A DNA stretch of 64,000 nt from positions 904,001 through 968,000 of the forward strand of contig NZ_CP035088.1 of NCBI RefSeq assembly GCF_004786035.1, in the 5' to 3' direction. Source of the DNA: Pseudomonas viciae. GTDB taxonomy: Bacteria; Pseudomonadota; Gammaproteobacteria; Pseudomonadales; Pseudomonadaceae. Shown here piece after piece: positions 58,659 through 64,000 of the stretch (position 1 is its first letter; each line of letters opens with the position of its first letter). A model generated the notes under the pieces. That model was not told where the DNA came from and searched no databases. It saw only the letters and a program-made list of their open reading frames with translations. A program made the translations under genes and the position numbers.

Positions 58659-58749
58659 TGTGGGAGCGAGCTTGCTCGCGATAGCGGAGTGTCAGTCCAC
58701 ATTTTTGTCGGCTGACCCACCGCTATCGCGAGCAAGCTCGGCTCCCACA
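58659..58749. repeat. Paired REP element (inverted)
   Basis: Arms beginning TGTGGGAGCGAGCTTGCTCG and ending in GAGCAAGCTCGGCTCCCACA are inverted repeats, with one extra G in the right arm. The centre shares GCGGAGTGTCAG with the element at 50890. Located after fruA. Confidence 0.92.
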
Positions 58750-58831
58750 GTGTTTTTGGGTGTTCACGAGATCCCTGTCACACCCGATTAACACTGCCAT
58801 GCTTAAGTCTCCCCATTTAAGGGAGAGCACC

Positions 58832-60373
58832 ATGAGCGAATTCGACCTGGGCCGTCGCCGTGTGATGCAGGCTGTGGGGGCGGGGTTGTTGTTGCCGGGG
58901 CTGGCGCCGGCGGTGATGGCTTCGGTCAAGGATCGCCCGGTGCTCACCGAGGGTGTGCAATCGGGCGATTTGCAGGGCGACCGGGCGATGATCTGGAGCC
59001 GCAGCGACCGCCCGGCGCGGATGGTGGTGGAGTGGGACACCCGCAGCAAATTCAGCAATCCGCGCCGCTTCGTCTCGTCACTGGCCGACTCACGCAGCGA
59101 TTTCACCGCCCGGGTCGAACTCACTGGCCTGCCGCCTGATCAGGCGATTTTCTACCGCGTGCATTTCGAAGACGCCCAGAGCGGCGTTGCCAGTGAGCCC
59201 TGGCTCGGTCACCTGCGCAGCGTGCCGCAGTTCAAGCGCAACATCCGTTTTGTCTGGAGCGGCGACACCGTCGGCCAGGGCTTTGGCATCAACCCGGACA
59301 TCGGCGGCATGCGCATCTATGAAGCCATGCGCCTGCGCCTGCCGGACTTTTTTATCCACAGCGGTGACACCATCTACGCCGACGGCCCGGTGCCGGCGCA
59401 GATCACCACCGAGGGCGGTCGCGTCTGGCGCAACCTCACTACCGAAGCCAAGAGCAAAGTCGCCGAGACCCTGGATGAGTATCGTGGCAACTACCGCTAC
59501 AACCTGATGGATGAAAACGTGCGCCGCTTCAATGCCGAAGTGCCGCAGATCTGGCAATGGGACGATCACGAGGTGGTCAACAACTGGTCGCCGGGCAAAC
59601 AACTGGACGAGCGCTATCAGAGCAAGGATATCCACAGCCTCGTTGGCCGGGCGCGCCAGGCCTGGCTGGAATACGCGCCAATGCGCTTGCACAAGGCCGA
59701 CGGCGGCGGGCGGATCTACCGCAAGCTCGGTTACGGGCCGATGCTGGATGTATTCGTGCTGGACATGCGCAGCTACCGTGAAGCCAACGACGCCAACCTC
59801 GGCGCGGCCAAACCCTTCCTGGGGCGGGAGCAGTTGAATTGGCTCAAGCGCGAATTGAAGCACTCCCGGGCCCAATGGAAGGTCATCGCCGCGGACATGC
59901 CCATTGGCCTGGGCGTGCCCGACGGTGAGGTCAGCCCTGGTGTGCCGCGCTGGGAAGCGGTCGCCAACGGTGACCCGGGGGCGGCCCAGGGGCGCGAACT
60001 GGAGATCGCCGAGCTGCTTGGCTACCTGCGCAAACATCAGGTGCGCAATTACGTCTGGCTCACCGCCGATGTCCATTATTGCGCGGCCCATCACTACCAC
60101 CCGGAACAGGCCGCGTTCCAGGATTTTGAACCGTTCTGGGAGTTCGTCGCCGGGCCGCTGAATGCCGGCAGCTTCGGCCCCAATACGCTGGACAAGACCT
60201 TCGGCCCCGAAGTGGTGTTCCAGAAAGCGCCACCGGCCCAGAACACCTCGCCGTTTGCCGGGTATCAGTTCTTTGGCGAGGTGAACATCGACGGGCAGAG
60301 CGGGGAGATGAGTGTGGTGTTGCGGGATCTTGAAGGCGTGGCCGTATTCGAGAAGAAGTTGCAGCCAGTGTGA
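58832..60373 (+). CDS. phoD: PhoD-like alkaline phosphatase / phosphodiesterase, Tat-exported
   Basis: This 513-residue protein starts with a twin-arginine signal (DLGRRRVMQAVGAGLLLPGLAPAVMA), so it should be exported folded. The PhoD N domain (VLTEGVQSGDLQGDRAMIWSR) precedes the metallo-phosphoesterase domain: FVWSGDTVGQGFGI, FFIHSGDTIYADGPVP, IWQWDDHEVVNNW and WLTADVHYCAAHHY provide Asp, His and Asn ligands. Homologues bind Ca and Fe and attack phosphate esters. ATG 58832 has AAGGGAGAG upstream. No Pho box is obvious to me in the short upstream gap. The gene symbol is by family. Confidence 0.88.
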   Translation: MSEFDLGRRRVMQAVGAGLLLPGLAPAVMASVKDRPVLTEGVQSGDLQGDRAMIWSRSDRPARMVVEWDTRSKFSNPRRFVSSLADSRSDFTARVELTGLPPDQAIFYRVHFEDAQSGVASEPWLGHLRSVPQFKRNIRFVWSGDTVGQGFGINPDIGGMRIYEAMRLRLPDFFIHSGDTIYADGPVPAQITTEGGRVWRNLTTEAKSKVAETLDEYRGNYRYNLMDENVRRFNAEVPQIWQWDDHEVVNNWSPGKQLDERYQSKDIHSLVGRARQAWLEYAPMRLHKADGGGRIYRKLGYGPMLDVFVLDMRSYREANDANLGAAKPFLGREQLNWLKRELKHSRAQWKVIAADMPIGLGVPDGEVSPGVPRWEAVANGDPGAAQGRELEIAELLGYLRKHQVRNYVWLTADVHYCAAHHYHPEQAAFQDFEPFWEFVAGPLNAGSFGPNTLDKTFGPEVVFQKAPPAQNTSPFAGYQFFGEVNIDGQSGEMSVVLRDLEGVAVFEKKLQPV

Positions 60374-60396
60374 ATGTCAGTCGCGTCAGGAGCTTC

Positions 60397-60487
60397 TGTG
60401 GGAGCAAAGCTTGCTCGCGATGACGGTATATCTGTCAATAAATTACTGACTGACAGTCCGCCATCGCGAGCAAGCTTTGCTCCCACA
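60397..60487. repeat. Paired REP element with compensatory arm changes
   Basis: Arms starting TGTGGGAGCAAAGCTTGCTC and ending GAGCAAGCTTTGCTCCCACA are perfect inverted repeats. Compared with the other copies the left arm has AAAGC and the right arm the matching GCTTT, so pairing is kept. It lies between the convergent phoD and piuB genes. Confidence 0.92.
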
Positions 60488-60521
60488 AGGGGAACGGTGG
60501 GGTACTTAAGAGTGGGGCCCG

Positions 60522-63104
60522 TCAGTAGACATCCCGCCGATATCGCCCTTGCTCGATCAGCCGCTCCACTTCCTCGCGCCCCAGTACCATGTTGAGCACG
60601 TGATCCACCCCTGAGGCCATGCCCTGCAAGCTGCCGCAGACATAGATCACTGCGCCGTCGGCGAGCCATTGTTTGAGCAGTGCTGCCGATTCCAGCAGGC
60701 GATCCTGGACGTAGATTTTCTGTTGCTGATCCCGGGAAAACGCCAGGTCCAGGCGCTCCAGGTCGCCGGAGGTCACCCATTCCTGCAGGTCGTCCCGGCA
60801 GTGAAAGTCGTGTTCGCGGTTGCGTTCGCCAAACACCAGCCAGTTGCGCTGCATGCCTTCGGCGACGCGGGCCTTGAGCAGGCTGCGCAGGCCGGCCAGG
60901 CCGGTGCCGTTGCCCAGCAGGATCATCGGCACGCCCTGGGGCGGCAGATGGAAACCACTGTTGCGGCGCACCCGCAGGCTGATGGCGCCGCCCAGTGGTA
61001 CGTGCTCGGTGAGCCAGCCGGAACCGACGCCCAGGCTGCCGTCGGTGTGACGCTCCTGGCGTACGATCAGCTGCAGCACGCCATCGGCCGGAATCGAGGC
61101 GATGGAGTATTCGCGCATTGCCAACGGCGCCAGCGCGTCCACCAGCGCCTGGGCATGCAGGCCTACCAGGTGTGCGCGGTTTTGCGGTAGCTGGCGGGTG
61201 GCCAAGGCCTGGTCGAGGCGTTGCGACAAGCCATCGACTTGCACGCGAGCGATACCGGCGATGCCCAGGCCATCGAGAAAATGTTCGATGGCCCCCAGGT
61301 CATTGCGCGGCAGGACCTCCACCAGATCACCGGCCAGCCAACTGCTCGGGGTGGGGGCGGTGAGGCCCAGCAGGTACACGCCCGAGCCGCTGCTGTCGGG
61401 GTTGAGCAAGGTGCGCTGGCTGAGCGTCCAGTTGTCGAAGCTCGGCGCTTGCCAGGTGTTCAGCGGGGCTTGGCCGGTCAGCTCGGCCAGTTGTTGTTGC
61501 CAGTGACGCAAGGCATAAGGATCGCCGCTGTCGACTTCCACCGGGGCGAACAGGGTCTTGCCGCCGTGCTCCGCCAGCCAGGCGTGCAGGCGCCGGGCGA
61601 AGCCGCAGAAGTTTTCATACTGGCGGTCACCCAGGCCCAGCACCGCATAGTGCAGGTGCTCCAGGCTCAGCTCGCGGCCGAGTACTTTGCGCTCGAAACC
61701 CCGGGCGCTGTCCGGCCCTTCGCCATCGCCAAAGGTGCTGACGACGAACAGGGCATGGGTGGCACTGCTCAGGTCCTGCTCAGTGACGCCCGCCAGCGGT
61801 TGGACCTTCACCGGCAATCCGGCGGCCTGGAGTTGGCCGGCGGTCTGCCAGGCCAGTTGCTCGGCGAAACCGCTCTGGCTGGCGAAGCCGATCAGCCATG
61901 CCGGCGCATCGCTTGGGTTGGTGGCCAGCTTCTGGCGTGCCTGCTTGACCTGGCGCTTCTTGCGGCGACGGTCCAGGTACAGCAACCAGCCGGTGATGAA
62001 GAACAGCGGCATGCTCAGCGCGGCGAGCGTCACCAGGATCCGCCCGACCAGGCCGAAATAACTGCCGACATGCAGGGCATAAACACTGGTCAGCAACTGC
62101 GCCTTGAGGCTCTTGTCGCTGTAGCGGCTGTGTTGGCTGATAACGCCGGTCACCGGGTCGAGGAGGAGCTGGTTCAGCGCCCGGTCATGGGGTGAGTTTT
62201 TCAGCAGGTAGAACACTGTGGCAGGTTGCCCGGCCACAGGTGGCATGCGCACGTTGTAGGAGGAAAGATCAGGGCCTGCGGTGCTGTAGATGCTGCTCCA
62301 CATCGCTCGGTAATCGGCGACCGGCGGCGGGCCTTCTGGCGCCGGACCACGCTTGCGCACCCGTTCTTCCTTGGGTGAATCCGAGAGCAGGCGGATCACG
62401 CCGTTGTTGTACCACTCGTAGGACCAGGTCAGCCCGGTCAGGGCCGCCAGCAGATAGAACACCAGGCACCAGGTGCCGGCCACCGAGTGCAAGTCCCAAT
62501 TGAAGCTGCGACCTTTCTTCGCCCAGTCGAGGGTCAGCCAGGCGCGCCAGCTTTTCCACTGGCGCGGCCAGCGCAGGTACAGCCCGGACAGGCAGAAAAA
62601 CACCAGGATCAACGTGCAGGCACCGGTAATCTGCCGGCCCACCTCATCCAGGGTCAGGACGCGGTGCAACCTGAGCATCAGGCCAAAGAAATCCTGGCCC
62701 ACCACATCACCCATGAACTGAGCGTTGTACGGGTTGAAATAGCGCATGGGCCCGCGTTTTTCCCCGGGCGGCGCGGCGAAAATCGCCCGTGCGGCGTTGC
62801 CGCTGTCGGTCTCGACCCAGAGCATGGCGACGGTTTTGCCGGAGGCGGCCTCGATCTGTTCCACCAGCTCGGCGGGCGGCAGGACCCCGGCGGGTTGCTT
62901 CTCGACCATCAGCACTTGCGGGTTCAGCGCCCGCAGGATCTCGTCCTGGAACGACACCACGGCCCCGGTAATGCCCATCAACGCCAGGACCAGTCCGGCG
63001 CTGATGCCGAAAAACCAGTGCAACTGGAACAGGGTTTTCTTCAACACGTCGCCCGCCTTTGAGTCATTACTGTTCATCACGGCGCGCATGTTATCGAGAA
63101 CCAT
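60522..63104 (-). CDS. piuB: PepSY membrane / flavodoxin / NADPH-flavin reductase (PiuB type)
   Basis: This is an 860-residue fusion. The N-terminal half is a PepSY-TM protein with four or so membrane segments ([83 protein letters not shown]) and conserved membrane histidines. The C-terminal half resembles the CysJ sulfite reductase flavoprotein: a flavodoxin domain ([31 protein letters not shown]), an FAD domain (MREYSIAS) and an NADPH domain ([32 protein letters not shown]). It probably reduces iron or siderophore iron at the membrane. The start is uncertain: ATG 63104, 63089 or 63077. Confidence 0.88.
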   Translation of the reverse strand: MVLDNMRAVMNSNDSKAGDVLKKTLFQLHWFFGISAGLVLALMGITGAVVSFQDEILRALNPQVLMVEKQPAGVLPPAELVEQIEAASGKTVAMLWVETDSGNAARAIFAAPPGEKRGPMRYFNPYNAQFMGDVVGQDFFGLMLRLHRVLTLDEVGRQITGACTLILVFFCLSGLYLRWPRQWKSWRAWLTLDWAKKGRSFNWDLHSVAGTWCLVFYLLAALTGLTWSYEWYNNGVIRLLSDSPKEERVRKRGPAPEGPPPVADYRAMWSSIYSTAGPDLSSYNVRMPPVAGQPATVFYLLKNSPHDRALNQLLLDPVTGVISQHSRYSDKSLKAQLLTSVYALHVGSYFGLVGRILVTLAALSMPLFFITGWLLYLDRRRKKRQVKQARQKLATNPSDAPAWLIGFASQSGFAEQLAWQTAGQLQAAGLPVKVQPLAGVTEQDLSSATHALFVVSTFGDGEGPDSARGFERKVLGRELSLEHLHYAVLGLGDRQYENFCGFARRLHAWLAEHGGKTLFAPVEVDSGDPYALRHWQQQLAELTGQAPLNTWQAPSFDNWTLSQRTLLNPDSSGSGVYLLGLTAPTPSSWLAGDLVEVLPRNDLGAIEHFLDGLGIAGIARVQVDGLSQRLDQALATRQLPQNRAHLVGLHAQALVDALAPLAMREYSIASIPADGVLQLIVRQERHTDGSLGVGSGWLTEHVPLGGAISLRVRRNSGFHLPPQGVPMILLGNGTGLAGLRSLLKARVAEGMQRNWLVFGERNREHDFHCRDDLQEWVTSGDLERLDLAFSRDQQQKIYVQDRLLESAALLKQWLADGAVIYVCGSLQGMASGVDHVLNMVLGREEVERLIEQGRYRRDVY

Positions 63105-63108
63105 TCAT
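63090..63108. promoter_or_regulatory. Weak Fur-box candidate at the piuB start
   Basis: The 19 bases at 63090-63108 match the Fur consensus (GATAATGATAATCATTATC) at 11 positions. It overlaps the first possible piuB start codon and lies upstream of the other two. Iron control is expected for this family, but the match is modest. Confidence 0.35.
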
Positions 63109-63118
63109 AAACACCCAC

Positions 63119-63149
63119 AAAAAAAGCCCGTGACACCGTCACGGGCTTT
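63119..63149 (-). terminator. Terminator of speC
   Basis: AAAGCCCGTGAC and GTCACGGGCTTT form a 12-bp perfect stem with a three-base loop. Reading on the minus strand it is followed by seven T. It separates speC from piuB. Confidence 0.92.
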
Positions 63150-63169
63150 CGGGTCCAGCCATCAGCGCA

Positions 63170-64000
63170 TTACACGTAGAACGATTTCAGCGGCGGGAAG
63201 CCATTGAATTCCACGGCGCTGTAGCTGGTGGTGTAGGCACCGGTCGACAGCCAGTACAGGCGGTCACCGATGGCCAGGTTCAGCGGCAAACCGTACTTGT
63301 AATTTTCGTACATGATGTCGGCGCTGTCGCAAGTCGGGCCGGCGATGACCACTTCTTCCATCTCGCCTTTCTTCTCGGTCCAGATCGGGAACTTGATGGC
63401 TTCGTCCATGGTTTCGATCAGGCCGGAGAACTTGCCCACATCGGTGTACACCCAACGCTCGACGGCGGTACGCGATTTACGCGCCACCAGCACCACTTCG
63501 CTGACCAGAATGCCGGCGTTGGCGATCAACGAACGGCCCGGCTCCAGGATGATTTCCGGCAGGTCGTCGCCGAAGTCTTCCTTGAGGAAGCGGATGATTT
63601 CCTCGGCGTAGGTTTCCAGGCTGTTAGTGCGGGTGATGTAGTTGGCCGGGAAGCCGCCGCCCATGTTGATCAGCTTCAGGACGATGCCGTCTTCTTCTTT
63701 CAGGCGTTCGAAGATCACCTTGACCTTGGCGATGGCCGCGTCCCAGACGCTGATGTCGCGCTGTTGCGAGCCAACGTGGAACGAAATGCCGTACGGCACC
63801 AGGCCCAGGTCGCGGGCCAGGATCAGCAGGTCCATGGCCATGTCGGTCTGGCAGCCGAACTTGCGCGACAGTGGCCAGTCAGCGGTGGTCGAGCCTTCGG
63901 TGAGGATCCGTACATAGACCTTCGAGCCCGGTGCGGCCTTGGCGATGTTGCGCAGGTCGGCTTCGGAGTCGGTGGCATACAGGCGCACGCCCTTCTCGTA
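63170..64000 (-). CDS. speC: Ornithine decarboxylase, C-terminal part (cut by window edge)
   Basis: The visible 276 codons are the C-terminal two thirds of an alanine-racemase-fold, PLP-dependent basic amino-acid decarboxylase of about 387 residues, which makes putrescine from ornithine. Seen are YGISFHVGSQQRD, LINMGGGFPANYI, EIILEPGRSLIANAGI with the PLP phosphate-binding EPGR, and VVIAGPTCDSADIMYENYKYG with the catalytic Cys and substrate Asp. The PLP lysine lies beyond the window. Linkage to piuB and the ampDE region matches P. aeruginosa speC. Lysine activity cannot be excluded. Confidence 0.93.
   Translation of the reverse strand, partial: YEKGVRLYATDSEADLRNIAKAAPGSKVYVRILTEGSTTADWPLSRKFGCQTDMAMDLLILARDLGLVPYGISFHVGSQQRDISVWDAAIAKVKVIFERLKEEDGIVLKLINMGGGFPANYITRTNSLETYAEEIIRFLKEDFGDDLPEIILEPGRSLIANAGILVSEVVLVARKSRTAVERWVYTDVGKFSGLIETMDEAIKFPIWTEKKGEMEEVVIAGPTCDSADIMYENYKYGLPLNLAIGDRLYWLSTGAYTTSYSAVEFNGFPPLKSFYV

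Overview
This is a stretch of a Pseudomonas chromosome, most likely from the P. fluorescens / P. putida side of the genus. The basis is gene order and protein similarity recalled from known pseudomonads (lactate operon - smpB - ratA - bamE - fur - recN - grpE-dnaK-dnaJ - dapB - carAB - greA - rlmE - ftsH - folP - glmM - tpiA - secG - rimP-nusA-infB-rbfA-truB-rpsO-pnp, then nadC - ampDE - cra - fruBKA - speC), together with high GC at third codon positions and the typical Pseudomonas paired REP elements with a GCTTGCTCGCGA core. Most of the window is conserved core genome. I found no CRISPR array, no rRNA, no complete mobile element and no obvious new defence or biosynthetic system.

Left edge (1-1400): the 5' end of a tyrosine integrase gene reads out of the window. 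It lies just past the 3' end of ssrA (tmRNA), the usual arrangement for a genomic island inserted at ssrA, so the island itself would lie to the left. A small secreted protein gene follows. 1.5-10.2 kb: lactate operon on the minus strand (lldP-lutA-lutB-lutC-dld) with the divergent regulator lldR and a palindromic operator between them. This strain segment uses the LutABC type of L-lactate oxidation rather than LldD.

10.3-21 kb: smpB; a sodium-coupled transporter; ratA-rnfH; bamE; fur; recN; then the heat-shock genes grpE, dnaK, dnaJ with two near-perfect sigma-32 promoters; dapB. 21-26.7 kb: carA-carB-greA. carA is preceded by a long intrinsic terminator that looks like an attenuator. 26.6-33.2 kb: yhbY, rlmE, ftsH, folP, glmM, tpiA, secG. 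33.2-42.6 kb: tRNA-Leu(GAG), initiator tRNA, then the rimP-nusA-infB-rbfA-truB-rpsO-pnp translation/RNA-decay cluster and tRNA-Thr(CGT).

42.6-52.8 kb: a coiled-coil exported protein with Ser-rich linkers, a small acidic conserved protein, nadC, a DUF1631 protein, ampD-ampE (peptidoglycan recycling and beta-lactamase control), a methyl-accepting chemotaxis protein, a TatD-type nuclease and the regulator cra. 53-58.6 kb: the fructose phosphotransferase operon fruB-fruK-fruA with a Cra operator. Right edge: a Tat-exported PhoD-type phosphatase, a PepSY/flavodoxin reductase (PiuB type), and the 3' part of an ornithine decarboxylase gene (speC) cut by the window end.

The observations most worth following are the ssrA-linked integrase with a symmetric set of four repeats at its start, the carA leader terminator with an overlapping candidate leader ORF, the sigma-32 promoter of dnaK built over the grpE stop codon, the REP elements showing compensatory base changes, and a few proteins of unknown role.
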